Source: Ancylobacter pratisalsi | Lineage (GTDB): Bacteria > Pseudomonadota > Alphaproteobacteria > Rhizobiales > Xanthobacteraceae | Reading direction: 5' to 3' | Length of the DNA: 64,000 bases | NCBI RefSeq assembly: GCF_010669125.1 | Contig: NZ_CP048630.1 | Coordinates: 2,058,001 to 2,122,000 of the forward strand | Shown: in pieces, positions 16,658 through 25,592 of the stretch | How the letters are laid out: each line of letters starts with the position of its first letter | Position numbering within the stretch: position 1 is the first letter of the stretch | The notes under the pieces: generated by a model | The model's database searches: none | Told to the model about the DNA's origin: nothing | What the model saw: the letters and a program-made list of their open reading frames with translations, nothing else | Translations under genes and position numbers: made by a program

Positions 16658-18664
16658 CTAGGCCGACGCCGCGAGCGGAACGCTGTGCGGAAGGCGGTCC
16701 GGGGGGAGCGGGTAGCCGAAATAATAGCCCTGCGCCTGGGTGCACCCCTCGTCCTGCAATGTCTTGAGCTGGGCGGCCGTTTCCACGCCTTCCACCATCA
16801 CGCTGATGTTCAGGCTGCGGCCAAGGGCCAGCACCGCGCGCATGATCGCCAGCGATTGCGGTTCGCTGGCGAGGTCGCGGACGAAGGAGCGGTCCACCTT
16901 GATGCGGTCGAACGGAAACGAACGCAGCGTCGCCAGAGAGGAATAGCCGGTGCCGAAATCGTCGATGGCGATGCTCACCCCGAGCGTGCGGATCCGCTCC
17001 ATGACATGCAGGGCCTTGGCACGGTTTCGAATGATCGCGGTCTCGGTGATCTCCAGCTCCAGCCGGTCCGCGCGCAGCCCGGTCTCGCGCAGCACCTTTT
17101 CCACCAGGTCAGGCAGGTCGCCATGGGCGAGCTGGACCGCCGACAGGTTGACCGAGATCCGCAGATGCGGCTCCCAGCCCACCGCTTCCGTGCAGGCGGT
17201 GCGCAGCACCCATTCGCCGAGCGGCAGGATCAACCCGGTCTCCTCGGCCAGGACAATGAACTCCGCCGGCGCGATCATGCCGCGCACGGGGTGGTTCCAG
17301 CGCAGCAGCGCTTCGTAACCCAGCACCGTGCCGGTGCCGAAATCGGCCTGCGGCTGATAGTGCACGGCAAACCGGCCCTGCTCCAGCGCGCTGCGCATCT
17401 CGGCGGCCAGGTCGCGGCGCTCACGGGCGTGCTCATCCATCGAGGCGTCGTAAAAGCAGGTCGAGCGCGCGACTTCGGCCTTGGCGCGGTACATGGCGAG
17501 ATCGGCGTTGCCGATCAGGCGCACGCTGGTATCGGCATCCTCGGGAAACACGGAGATGCCGATGCTGCCGCTGGGCAGGATCTCGAATTCGTCCAGCCTC
17601 ACGGCGTCGGTCAGCGCGCGTTCGATCCGCGCGCTGAAATCGTGCAGTTCGTCATTGGCGGCGTACCGCTTCACGGCGGCGAACTCGTCACCGCCCATGC
17701 GGGCGATCAGCTCGCCCTCATGCAGCTGCCCGGCGAAGCGCGTGGCGACCATGCGCAGGACCGTGTCGCCGGCCTCGTGGCCGTAGACGTCATTGACCTC
17801 CTTGAACTTGTCGAGGTCGATGATGGCGACGGCCAGATGCCGGCCTTCCGCGCCGGCCCGCGCCAGTTCCACCTCCAGATGGTTCACGAAATTGGCCCGG
17901 TTCGGCAGGCCTGTCAGGGTGTCGCTCAGCGCCAGCCGGCGCAGCACTTCCACATTCTGCTCGGTGACGTCCGAATCGACGAGATGGCTCGCCACGCCGG
18001 TTCCCAGCAACAGCAGCACGCCGCCGGTCACGGCCACCGCCAGCGCCTCCACCCCTGACGGGGCGCCGGCGTCGACCGCGAACGGGTACACCGAGACCGC
18101 CGCCATGCCGGTGAAATGCAGCCCCACCACGCAGGTGGTGAACGCGGCAAACGCGATCCAGCGCCGGTCGGCGTCAAGGGCGATCATGAACAGGCCACCG
18201 GCGAGGACCGCGACCACCACCGACGCCAGCACATAGCCCATATCCCAGCTGACGATGCCGTCGACGCGGTAGGCGAACATGCCGAGATAGTGCATTCCCG
18301 CCACGCTCAGGCCGAGCAAGGCGCCCGCGGCCAGCGAATGGACGGGCCGCCGGTGGAACGCGAACTGGAACGCGACCGCCGCGCCCAGAATGGGCACCAG
18401 AAGCGAGGCGAAGGTCCACAGCGGATCATATTGCGCGGGAACATCGATGCGGTAGGCGAGGATCGCGATGAAATGGGTGCACCAGACCGAACAGCCGGCC
18501 GCCACCGCCGCCATGAAGATCCAGCCCGCGCGCTGAAGGCCGGTGCGCTCGCGCGCCCGCAGGCAGAGCGAGATCGTGACAAACCCGCCGCCAAGGCAAA
18601 CAAGGGCGGCGAGCGCGACAAGGCGCAGGTCGTGGAATTCAACAAGGCAGGTCAGAACGCGCAT
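16658..18664 (-). CDS. MHYT-GGDEF-EAL cyclic-di-GMP signalling protein
   Basis: 668 residues. The first 230 are a seven-helix MHYT sensor with three repeats of the metal-binding motif (WCTHFIAILAYR, GMHYLGMFAYR, GLHFTGMAAV); the family is proposed to bind copper and sense a diatomic gas. The GGDEF domain has intact ARMGGDEF (residues 324-328) but no RxxD inhibitory site before it. The EAL domain has GYEALLRW, VNLSAV, ITETA, DDFGTGYSS, IKVDRSF and EGVET, all intact. Both synthesis and breakdown of cyclic-di-GMP are possible. It converges on the CSS-EAL gene with 21 bases between the stops. An AT-rich stretch upstream (18725-18840) probably holds its promoter. Confidence 0.92.
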   Translation of the reverse strand: MRVLTCLVEFHDLRLVALAALVCLGGGFVTISLCLRARERTGLQRAGWIFMAAVAAGCSVWCTHFIAILAYRIDVPAQYDPLWTFASLLVPILGAAVAFQFAFHRRPVHSLAAGALLGLSVAGMHYLGMFAYRVDGIVSWDMGYVLASVVVAVLAGGLFMIALDADRRWIAFAAFTTCVVGLHFTGMAAVSVYPFAVDAGAPSGVEALAVAVTGGVLLLLGTGVASHLVDSDVTEQNVEVLRRLALSDTLTGLPNRANFVNHLEVELARAGAEGRHLAVAIIDLDKFKEVNDVYGHEAGDTVLRMVATRFAGQLHEGELIARMGGDEFAAVKRYAANDELHDFSARIERALTDAVRLDEFEILPSGSIGISVFPEDADTSVRLIGNADLAMYRAKAEVARSTCFYDASMDEHARERRDLAAEMRSALEQGRFAVHYQPQADFGTGTVLGYEALLRWNHPVRGMIAPAEFIVLAEETGLILPLGEWVLRTACTEAVGWEPHLRISVNLSAVQLAHGDLPDLVEKVLRETGLRADRLELEITETAIIRNRAKALHVMERIRTLGVSIAIDDFGTGYSSLATLRSFPFDRIKVDRSFVRDLASEPQSLAIMRAVLALGRSLNISVMVEGVETAAQLKTLQDEGCTQAQGYYFGYPLPPDRLPHSVPLAASA

Positions 18665-18822
18665 TTCCGCTTACTCGTCGGCAGCCCCGGATTGCAGGCC
18701 GCGCCACGCTCCCTACGGCGCGCCCCAAGCCACGGATCTTTTCAAATACGCGATTGAAGAGCGAATACTACTCGAATACCAATTATACTCGGACATCTTT
18801 GTATATACAGCGAAACCACCGT

Positions 18823-19602
18823 TTACAACGTTTCGAAACTGGCACCGGCCGCCGGCAGCGGGCGGGCGAGCCACACATCCATGATCCATCCCTTGCGCGC
18901 CCGGGCCTCGGCCCGCGCCGCGAGAATCGCCTCGCCCACCTCGGTCAGCCGTCCCGCCAGCAGCCTCTCGTCGGCGGTGCCCAGATATGCACCCCACCAC
19001 ACATGCCCCTCCCAGCCGCGCGCCATCAGCGCCGCGAGCCCGGACCCGTCGTCGAGCAGCACCACGAAGGCCGGCGCCTCGGGCGTGCCCGCCGTCACAC
19101 GCCGCCCGGTCGTCACCTCGACCGGCTCGCCGATGCCGTTGAGCGGAATGGCGTGCGCCGCGCACAGGGCCTGCACGGCGGTGATGCCGGGAATCACCGC
19201 GATCTCGAAGTCGATTCCGTGACCACGGGCGGCCTCCAGCACCCGCAGCGTCGAATCGTAGAGCATCGGGTCGCCCCAGACGAGAAAGGCGCCCACGCCC
19301 CCCTCTGCGATCTCCTGGTCGATCAGCCCGGCGAACAGCGCCGCGCGGGCGTCGTGCCACGCCTTGACCCCGGCGCGGTAACCGCCCGCCGTTCCGCGCT
19401 TGGGGCTCGGCGCGGTCACCGCCCGCCAAGGTTCGCGGCGGTGGGCGCGCAGGATCGCCTCGCGCAGCCCGATCAGCTCGCCCGCCGCCTCGCCCTTGTC
19501 GAGAAAGAAGAACACATCCGCCTGGTTGATCGCCTCCACCGCCCGGAAGGTCAGCGCGGCAGGATCCCCCATGCCGATGCCGATGACGAGAACCCGCCTC
19601 AT
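18823..19602 (-). CDS. cobF: Precorrin-6A synthase (deacetylating)
   Basis: 259 residues. The N terminus VLVIGIGMGDPAALTFRAVEAI and the GDPMLYDSTLRVLE and VIPGITAVQALCAAHAIPLN motifs are those of the tetrapyrrole methylase fold in its CobF form. CobF methylates precorrin-5 at C-1 and releases acetate in the aerobic vitamin B12 route. Its ATG overlaps the carboxymuconolactone decarboxylase stop as ATGA, so it is the last gene of the aroA operon. No other cob gene lies in the window. Confidence 0.92.
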   Translation of the reverse strand: MRRVLVIGIGMGDPAALTFRAVEAINQADVFFFLDKGEAAGELIGLREAILRAHRREPWRAVTAPSPKRGTAGGYRAGVKAWHDARAALFAGLIDQEIAEGGVGAFLVWGDPMLYDSTLRVLEAARGHGIDFEIAVIPGITAVQALCAAHAIPLNGIGEPVEVTTGRRVTAGTPEAPAFVVLLDDGSGLAALMARGWEGHVWWGAYLGTADERLLAGRLTEVGEAILAARAEARARKGWIMDVWLARPLPAAGASFETL

Positions 19603-20045
19603 CGCGCGTCCGGCTCAAGCCCGTGGGCGGCGAAAACGCGCTTCGCCACGAACAGCGCGTCGAGCGCCGCCGGGAAGCCACCATAGAGCGCCATCTGCAT
19701 GATGGTCTCCACCACCTCCTCGCGGGAGGCCCCGCAATTCAGTGCCGAGCCGATATGCACCTCCAGCTCGCGCTCGGCGTGGCCCAGGCACACCAGCCCC
19801 GCCACCGTGGCCAGCATGCGGGTGCGCAGGTCCAGCCCGGGGCGGGAATAGATGTCGCCATAGCCAAACTCGAAAATGTAGCGCGCGAAATCCGGGGCGA
19901 CATCGGCCAGCGCGGTCATCACCTCCTCGCCGGAACGGCCGGTGATTCGCGCCAGCTGGGCCCGGCCGCGCGCCAGACGCGCCTCACCGGTCAGCGCGGC
20001 GGTCCCATCGTCCCCACCGTCCGTCCCACTGCACTCATCGACCAT
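19599..20045 (-). CDS. Carboxymuconolactone decarboxylase family protein
   Basis: 148 residues, all helical. The core CMD segment (DIYSRPGLDLRTRMLATVAGLVCLGHAERELEVHIGSALNCGASREEVVETIMQMALYGGFPAALDAL, about residues 57-125) has the conserved RTR, E-x-x-x-H and EVVET features. It lacks an AhpD-type CxxC. ATG 20045 with GGAG eight bases upstream is preferred over GTG 20054. Relatives act in protocatechuate breakdown or as peroxidases; placed between cmk and cobF, its substrate is unknown. Confidence 0.82.
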   Translation of the reverse strand: MVDECSGTDGGDDGTAALTGEARLARGRAQLARITGRSGEEVMTALADVAPDFARYIFEFGYGDIYSRPGLDLRTRMLATVAGLVCLGHAERELEVHIGSALNCGASREEVVETIMQMALYGGFPAALDALFVAKRVFAAHGLEPDAR

Positions 20046-20050
20046 GGAGG

Positions 20051-20674
20051 TCACTCCGTCCGCGAGGCCACGATTTCGAGCGCGCGGGCGACACTTTCCG
20101 CCGGCCCGAGCGTGGTGTTGTCCAGCTCCACCGCGTCCGCCGCCTTGGTCAGCGGGGCACTGGCGCGGGAGCTGTCACGTTGATCGCGCTTGCGAATATC
20201 GTCCAGCACGGATTGCGGCGTCACCTCTTCGCCACGGGCCACAAGCTCGGCGTGGCGGCGCTGCGCCCGCGCTTCCGGCGTCGCGGTCACGAAGATTTTC
20301 ACCTGCGCTTCCGGGGCGATCACGGTGCCGATGTCCCGCCCATCAAGCACCGCCCCCCCGGCCTGCGTCGCGAAATCGCGCTGAAGCGTCATAAGTGCCT
20401 GACGAACCTCATTAATTGCCGCAACGCGCGAGGCCGCCTCGCCCACCGGCCCGGCCTTGAGCGGCTCGGGATCCAGCGCCGAGACGTCTAGCGCCGCCGC
20501 CAGTTCCGCAAGCGCGGGACCGTCGTCGAAGGCAATTCCGCGGACCAGCGCCTCCCTGCCGACGGCCCGATACAGCAGCCCGGTGTCGAGATGGGGCAGG
20601 CCGAAATGCCGGGCGAGGGCACGGGCGATGGTGCCCTTGCCCGACGCCGCCGGGCCGTCGATCGCGATGATCAC
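20051..20674 (-). CDS. cmk: Cytidylate kinase
   Basis: 207 residues. P-loop [49 protein letters not shown] and the [14 protein letters not shown] segment are characteristic. It phosphorylates CMP and dCMP to the diphosphates. GTG 20674 overlaps the aroA stop as GTGA; the aroA-cmk pair is standard in this group and normally leads into rpsA, which is not the case here. Confidence 0.95.
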   Translation of the reverse strand: MIIAIDGPAASGKGTIARALARHFGLPHLDTGLLYRAVGREALVRGIAFDDGPALAELAAALDVSALDPEPLKAGPVGEAASRVAAINEVRQALMTLQRDFATQAGGAVLDGRDIGTVIAPEAQVKIFVTATPEARAQRRHAELVARGEEVTPQSVLDDIRKRDQRDSSRASAPLTKAADAVELDNTTLGPAESVARALEIVASRTE

Positions 20675-22065
20675 GCCGCGGTCTCGATCACCGCGCCGAT
20701 CGCGGTCATCAGCGGCACGAAAGCCGGGAAGCTGGTGGCGACGAAAGAAATATCGTCTATTTTCATAGGCTTGTCGGTCGCGAAGCCCATCACCAGGAAG
20801 CTCATCGCGATGCGATGATCCATGTGCGTCTTCACCGTACCGCCACCCGGCGCGTGGCCTTTGCCTTCCACGATCAGGTCGTCGCCCTCGACGTGATACG
20901 CGACGCCGGCCGCTTCCAGCCCCGCCGTCACGGCGGCGAGCCGGTCGGATTCCTTCACCCGCAATTCGGAGAGCCCGCGCATGCGCGTCGTCCCCGTGGC
21001 GAAGGCGGCGGCGACGGCGAGGACCGGGTATTCGTCGATCATCGAGGGCGCCCGCGCCGCCGGCACGTCCACCCCCGTCAGGGAAGAAGCCCGCACACGC
21101 AGGTCAGCGACGCTCTCGCCCCCTTCCACGCGCTCGTCGACCAGTTCGATCGAGGCTCCCATCTCCTTGAGAGTTATAAGCAATCCCGTCCGCAACGGGT
21201 TCGTCATCACGCCCTTGATGGTGACATCGGACCCGGGAACGATCAGCGCCGCGACAAGCGGAAAGGCGGCGGAGGAGGGGTCCGCCGGCACGCTGATCGG
21301 CGCCGGCTTCAGCTCCGGCCGGCCCTTCAGCGTCACCTTGCGCCCATGTTCGCCATAGGGCTCCACCCGCACATCCGCACCAAAATGGGCAAGCATGCGC
21401 TCGGTGTGATCGCGGCTGGCCTCGTTCTCGATGACCGAGGTCTCGCCCGGCGCGCCGAGGCCCGCGAGCAGCACCGCGGACTTTATCTGCGCCGAGGCGA
21501 CGGGGCTCTCATAGGTGATCGGATTGAGGTCGCGCGGTCCCTTGAGCGTGATCGGCAGCCGCCCCCCCTCGGCGGCGGCAACCACCTGAACGCCCATACG
21601 CTCCAGCGGATCAAGAATCCGCCGCATCGGCCGTCCCCGAAGGCTGGCGTCGCCGTCAAATGTCGCGGTGATCGGATTGCCCCCAACGACGCCCATCATC
21701 AGGCGCGAACCGGTGCCGGCATTGCCGAAGTCGAGCGGATCCGTGGGCGCGCTGAGGCCTCCCACACCCACGCCGTGGACCCTCCAAGCGCCCGGCCCGA
21801 CGCGTTCCACCTGCGCCCCCAGCGCAGCGCAGGCACGAGCCGTATTCAGCACGTCTTCGCCTTCCAGCAACCCGGAAATTTGGGTCTCGCCCACCGTCAG
21901 CGTCCCGAAAATCAGCGCGCGATGAGACACGGACTTGTCACCCGGCACCACGATCTCGCCTTTCAGCGCCCCCGCCCGACGGGACAGCGCGGGAACAGGC
22001 GTGCCCGCATGGCCGCCGGACACGGCGGCGTCCTCGGCAACGGAAACGGAAGCTGTGGTGCTCAT
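20671..22065 (-). CDS. aroA: 3-phosphoshikimate 1-carboxyvinyltransferase (EPSP synthase, class II-like)
   Basis: 464 residues. Joins phosphoenolpyruvate to shikimate-3-phosphate in the shikimate pathway. Motifs: [14 protein letters not shown] with Lys44 and Ser45, [56 protein letters not shown] and [14 protein letters not shown]. The wording follows the class II enzyme of Agrobacterium CP4 rather than the enterobacterial class I form. At the position of CP4 Ala100, which causes glyphosate insensitivity, this protein has Gly117. An extra N-terminal tail of about 25 residues precedes the core. First gene of aroA-cmk-CMD-cobF. Confidence 0.95.
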   Translation of the reverse strand: MSTTASVSVAEDAAVSGGHAGTPVPALSRRAGALKGEIVVPGDKSVSHRALIFGTLTVGETQISGLLEGEDVLNTARACAALGAQVERVGPGAWRVHGVGVGGLSAPTDPLDFGNAGTGSRLMMGVVGGNPITATFDGDASLRGRPMRRILDPLERMGVQVVAAAEGGRLPITLKGPRDLNPITYESPVASAQIKSAVLLAGLGAPGETSVIENEASRDHTERMLAHFGADVRVEPYGEHGRKVTLKGRPELKPAPISVPADPSSAAFPLVAALIVPGSDVTIKGVMTNPLRTGLLITLKEMGASIELVDERVEGGESVADLRVRASSLTGVDVPAARAPSMIDEYPVLAVAAAFATGTTRMRGLSELRVKESDRLAAVTAGLEAAGVAYHVEGDDLIVEGKGHAPGGGTVKTHMDHRIAMSFLVMGFATDKPMKIDDISFVATSFPAFVPLMTAIGAVIETAA

Positions 22066-22240
22066 CTGACGCCCTTTCTGCCGCGCAGTATCGTCATGGG
22101 GCCGCGCCGGCGGTGAACGGGCGCCGTCCTAGCACGAGCTCGTCATCCGCGTCACGGTAAAGCAAAAGCGGCTTGACTCCTCCCGAACACCGGTTCAATG
22201 GGAGCACCCCTTTAATCACCACTTTCCGAGGTTCCGAACC

Positions 22241-22639
22241 GTGGTGAAATCTGATTTAGGCACCAAGCGCGTCTGCCCTGTAACGGGGCGGAAGTTTTAC
22301 GATCTGAACAAGGATCCGGTGATCTCGCCCTATACCGGGCAGGTCGTCCCGATTGCTGTACCGGTGGCCCGCGGCGGAAGTCGCAGCGAGGCTCCGCGGG
22401 CGGCTGAGCCGGAATCCGAGGCCGAGGAAACAGCTGACGTCGAGCTGGTGTCGCTGGAGGAGGCCGACGAGGAGGCCACCACCACGAGCGCCAAGCCGGT
22501 GGCTACTGACGACGACCTTGAGATCGAGGACGACGTCGAGTCGGATGACGACGATACCTTCCTCGAAGAAGACGAGGACGCTGACGATGACGTGACCGAT
22601 TTGATCGGCGACGGCATCGAGGACGACGAGGAAAGCTGA
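22241..22639 (+). CDS. TIGR02300 family protein
   Basis: 132 residues. The conserved N-terminal block LGTKRVCPVTGRKFYDLNKDPVISPYTG defines the family, with Cys and Thr-Gly features resembling a degenerate zinc ribbon. The remaining two thirds is low-complexity and strongly acidic (runs of Asp and Glu), probably disordered. GTG 22241 is taken as start because MVKSDLG fits the family beginning; the next codon is also GTG. It is divergent from aroA, the usual position in Hyphomicrobiales. Function is unknown. Confidence 0.88.
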   Translation: MVKSDLGTKRVCPVTGRKFYDLNKDPVISPYTGQVVPIAVPVARGGSRSEAPRAAEPESEAEETADVELVSLEEADEEATTTSAKPVATDDDLEIEDDVESDDDDTFLEEDEDADDDVTDLIGDGIEDDEES

Positions 22640-22798
22640 AAAAGCTCTGGGGATGAATGGCAGGCCGCGAAGTGAAGGCTTGCAGTATCACTCCCCATGT
22701 GCTTTACGACCGTCCGCTCCGGATGACTTCGGAGCGACAAGCCGGGTGAGACCCAAAGCGACGCGCTCCAGGCGCCCGCACACCCGGCGACCCTCGGT

Positions 22799-22874
<76 letters not shown>

Positions 22875-23019
22875 AATCTCCCTGAAATCGCTGAGGAATT
22901 TGAGCGATAAGGCGTGGCCCAGGGGCATGCGCGCCGAGGCGACAGTGCCGCTTACTCACGCTCCGGCGCCCACTGCGACCATTTCTGAAACACTCATCGG
23001 CCCCGCCGAACGGCCCGAC

Positions 23020-23208
23020 TCACTGCTGCATGATCGGCGCGACACCCGGCCCAACCGCGATCTCGTCGCTGACGAAGCCGACGACGGCCAGCACCAGAAG
23101 CGCGATGACCAGAACGACGAGCAGGCCGCGCACGCCGTAGGCCCGATGGCCGTAAAATCCGCCGCCAAGCAGGACGACGATCAAGATCAAGACGATGATG
23201 GTCAACAT
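23020..23208 (-). CDS. Small membrane protein, DUF3309-like
   Basis: 62 residues: a very hydrophobic first helix (LTIIVLILIVVLLGGGFYG), a short loop with HRAYGVRG, a second helix (LLVVLVIALLVLAVVGFV) and a short polar tail. Layout and loop resemble DUF3309 proteins of rhizobia. GAGGAAAG before ATG 23208 supports the start; the frame is open further upstream but only as non-hydrophobic sequence. Function unknown. Confidence 0.7.
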   Translation of the reverse strand: MLTIIVLILIVVLLGGGFYGHRAYGVRGLLVVLVIALLVLAVVGFVSDEIAVGPGVAPIMQQ

Positions 23209-23396
23209 GGCGCTTTCCTCCAATACCACTAGGGAGAATGCGCCCGCGCCACCGTGGTTCCTTGCGGCCCGGGCGGGGGACAGGTCCAAGTCCGCGAACA
23301 ACACAAATTCGCGGCGGCGCACGCCTACTGTTGAGGCCAGAATTCCCTCAACGGGCACGGTTGCGATTCCATCTACTGACCTGCTAAAGCTTGCCG

Positions 23397-23705
23397 ATGA
23401 AAATCAGTGATACTTTTCAAGACCGCCAGAAGACCGCCGCTGCCGCCAAGGCCCGCCTGCTTGCGAAGCTTGCCGATCGTCCCGCTGCCGATGATCCCGC
23501 CGTGATTGCCAGGGCCGAGGAACGCAAGGCGGTGGCCGAAAGCCGCGCAGCGCGCCAGGCCGAACGCCGCGAGGCGGAAGCACTTGCCGAAAAGGCCCGC
23601 CTGGAAGCTGCCGCGCAGAAGATCGAAGCAGATGCGGAGGCCGCAAAGGCAAAGCGCAATGCACGTTATGCAGCGAGGAAGCTGCGCACTGGTCAATCAA
23701 GCTAG
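23397..23705 (+). CDS. DUF6481 family protein, coiled coil
   Basis: 102 residues, highly helical, rich in Ala, Arg, Lys and Glu after the conserved beginning FQDRQKTAAAAKARLLAKL. The middle (AERREAEALAEKARLEAAAQ) should form a coiled coil and the C terminus is basic (AKAKRNARYAARKLR). This fits the DUF6481 family of alphaproteobacteria, which has no known function. A TTG two codons upstream is possible, but ATG 23397 is preferred. A BrnA-like gene starts nine bases after its stop. Confidence 0.72.
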   Translation: MKISDTFQDRQKTAAAAKARLLAKLADRPAADDPAVIARAEERKAVAESRAARQAERREAEALAEKARLEAAAQKIEADAEAAKAKRNARYAARKLRTGQSS

Positions 23706-23714
23706 GCATTGCCG

Positions 23715-23957
23715 ATGAACCGCCTGCCACCTCGTCGCTTTAACGGCTCCGCCCGCGATGCCGCGGAGGCGGCGTTCAAGTCTGCAACCAGCAAGCCTGC
23801 TGCGGCCGAGCCGGCGCCGAAAGCACCGGCGATCCCCAATGCCAAGGAACTCGTCTCGATCCGTCTGGACCGGGACGTGCTGGAGCACTTTCAGGAGTCA
23901 GGGCCCGGTTGGCAGGATCGCATCAACGCGGCGCTGCGAAACGCCGCCGGGCTGTAG
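23715..23957 (+). CDS. BrnA-like antitoxin-domain protein without an adjacent toxin
   Basis: 80 residues. The last 35 (VSIRLDRDVLEHFQESGPGWQDRINAALRNAAG) match the BrnA antitoxin C-terminal motif, a ribbon-helix-helix-type DNA-binding and dimerisation element. The N-terminal half is Ala/Pro/Lys-rich and probably disordered, where BrnA would bind its toxin BrnT. No BrnT-sized gene lies on either side. It starts nine bases after the DUF6481 gene and is probably co-transcribed. It may act as a small DNA-binding protein rather than an antitoxin. Confidence 0.65.
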   Translation: MNRLPPRRFNGSARDAAEAAFKSATSKPAAAEPAPKAPAIPNAKELVSIRLDRDVLEHFQESGPGWQDRINAALRNAAGL

Positions 23958-24094
23958 CGCCCGCGGCATCCACTCCCACAGGGCAAGTCCATCCGCCGGT
24001 AATAAAATTCCGGCGTTCGGTGGCGGGAACCATCAAAAGCGGCTGACGAATCTCATCGCCTCCTCTACCCTCGCTGCAGTTGAGGGAGAGCGGC

Positions 24095-24385
24095 ATGAAG
24101 AAGAGATCCGTTGCCTGGCTGTTGGCTGGTTTACTCGTCTTCGGCACGAACGGTGGCGTCCTCGCCCAGACGGCGAATGGTTCTGCCGACGGCGGCGGTC
24201 TCTCGCCAGATGCCAAGGCGCTGGCCCAAGAGCCCACCCTGCTGCTCGGCCCTTCGCAACCGGCGCCCCAGACAGGCGAACTGGAGCCGCCCCCCGGCCC
24301 TCCCCCGGAAGGCAAGGCAGCCGACATAAAGCTGCCGGACTGCGTGCCGGGGAAATGCGGCACACCCGCAATCATGGCACCCTGA
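24095..24385 (+). CDS. Small secreted protein, unknown function
   Basis: 96 residues from ATG 24095 with GGGAG upstream. A Sec signal peptide (KKRSVAWLLAGLLVFGTNGGVLA, likely cut before QTANG) precedes a Pro/Gly-rich mature part and two Cys near the end (LPDCVPGKCGTPA) that could form a disulfide. No family is recognised. Confidence 0.62.
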   Translation: MKKRSVAWLLAGLLVFGTNGGVLAQTANGSADGGGLSPDAKALAQEPTLLLGPSQPAPQTGELEPPPGPPPEGKAADIKLPDCVPGKCGTPAIMAP

Positions 24386-24514
24386 AGCCTGGTTCGCCGA
24401 CGCCAGCTACGTCCTGCAATGCAGGCGCTGGAGCGACGCGGGGCACGCCCGTGTGACCGGCGGTTTTCCAGCCTCACCAACTTTCCCGCCGCATCGTCGC
24501 GCAGCCGTTTCAAT

Positions 24515-24553
24515 TGTCGCAAGCCCGGCATAGGGTTGCGACATATTCGTCGC
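24515..24553. promoter_or_regulatory. Repeated TGTCGCAA operator-like sites upstream of gnd
   Basis: TGTCGCAA (24515-24522) and its exact inverse TTGCGACA (24536-24543) are 13 bases apart, and a third related element, CGTCGCA (24548-24554), follows. The sites lie 50 to 90 bases upstream of the gnd start, where a regulator of the gnd-zwf operon would act. The protein that binds is not known. Confidence 0.45.
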
Positions 24554-24605
24554 AGCGGCCGACTCAAACGGCCGGATATCCGCGCGTGGTGCAGGAGAGG
24601 AAAAG

Positions 24606-25589
24606 ATGCAGCTTGGAATCGTTGGACTCGGCCGCATGGGTGGAAACATCGCACGCCGACTGACCAAAGCGGGGCACGCCTGCGTGGTGTGGGATCGTAA
24701 CGAGGGCGCGGTGAACGAGCTCGCCAGCGAGGGCAATACCGGCGCCAGCGACCTCGCCGGACTGGTCAAGGCCCTCGACGCACCGCGCGTAGTCTGGGTG
24801 ATGCTGCCCTCCGGCGCCCCGACCGAGGCGACGATCAGCGAACTCGGCACATTGCTCTCGGCGGGCGACATCATCATCGACGGCGGTAACAGCTTCTACA
24901 AGGACGACATCCGCCGCGCGGCCAGCCTGAAGGAGAAAGGCATCTCCTACATCGACGTCGGCACCTCCGGCGGGGTCTGGGGGCTGGAGCGCGGGTACTG
25001 CATGATGATCGGCGGCGACAAGGCAGCCGTCGATCACGTTGACCCGATCCTCGCCACGCTCGCGCCAGGCCTGGGTGACATTCCCCGCACGCCGGGGCGT
25101 GATGGACGCGACCCCCGCGTCGAGCAGGGCTACATGCACTGTGGTCCGGCCGGCTCCGGCCATTTCGTGAAGATGGTCCACAATGGCGTCGAATACGGCC
25201 TGATGCAGGCCTATGCCGAAGGCTTCGACATCCTGAAGCACAAGGATTCGACCGAGCTGCCGGAGAACGAACGGTTCTCGCTCGACATGGCCGACATCGC
25301 CGAAGTGTGGCGTCGCGGCAGCGTCGTGTCCTCCTGGCTGCTCGATCTTTCCGCCATTGCGCTCGCCCAGAACGAGACGCTGTCGAACTTCTCCGGTGAA
25401 GTCGCCGATTCGGGCGAGGGCCGCTGGACGGTCATGGCAGCGGTGGAAGAGGCAGTGTCCGCCGAAGTGCTCTCGGCCGCGCTCTACTCACGCTTCCGCT
25501 CGCGCCAGGACCACACCTTCGGCGAGAAGCTGCTTTCTGCCATGCGCTTCCAGTTCGGCGGCCATGTCGAGAAGAAGTCGGGGAGCTGA
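24606..25589 (+). CDS. gnd: 6-phosphogluconate dehydrogenase, decarboxylating (short form)
   Basis: 327 residues, the short GntZ/YqeC-type enzyme rather than the 470-residue form. The Rossmann motif [16 protein letters not shown], the WVMLPSG and [10 protein letters not shown] segments, and the substrate signature [19 protein letters not shown] are intact. It converts 6-phosphogluconate to ribulose-5-phosphate, CO2 and NAD(P)H. GGAGAGG lies just before the ATG. The next gene, zwf, starts three bases after its stop. Confidence 0.93.
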   Translation: MQLGIVGLGRMGGNIARRLTKAGHACVVWDRNEGAVNELASEGNTGASDLAGLVKALDAPRVVWVMLPSGAPTEATISELGTLLSAGDIIIDGGNSFYKDDIRRAASLKEKGISYIDVGTSGGVWGLERGYCMMIGGDKAAVDHVDPILATLAPGLGDIPRTPGRDGRDPRVEQGYMHCGPAGSGHFVKMVHNGVEYGLMQAYAEGFDILKHKDSTELPENERFSLDMADIAEVWRRGSVVSSWLLDLSAIALAQNETLSNFSGEVADSGEGRWTVMAAVEEAVSAEVLSAALYSRFRSRQDHTFGEKLLSAMRFQFGGHVEKKSGS

Positions 25590-25592
25590 GCC

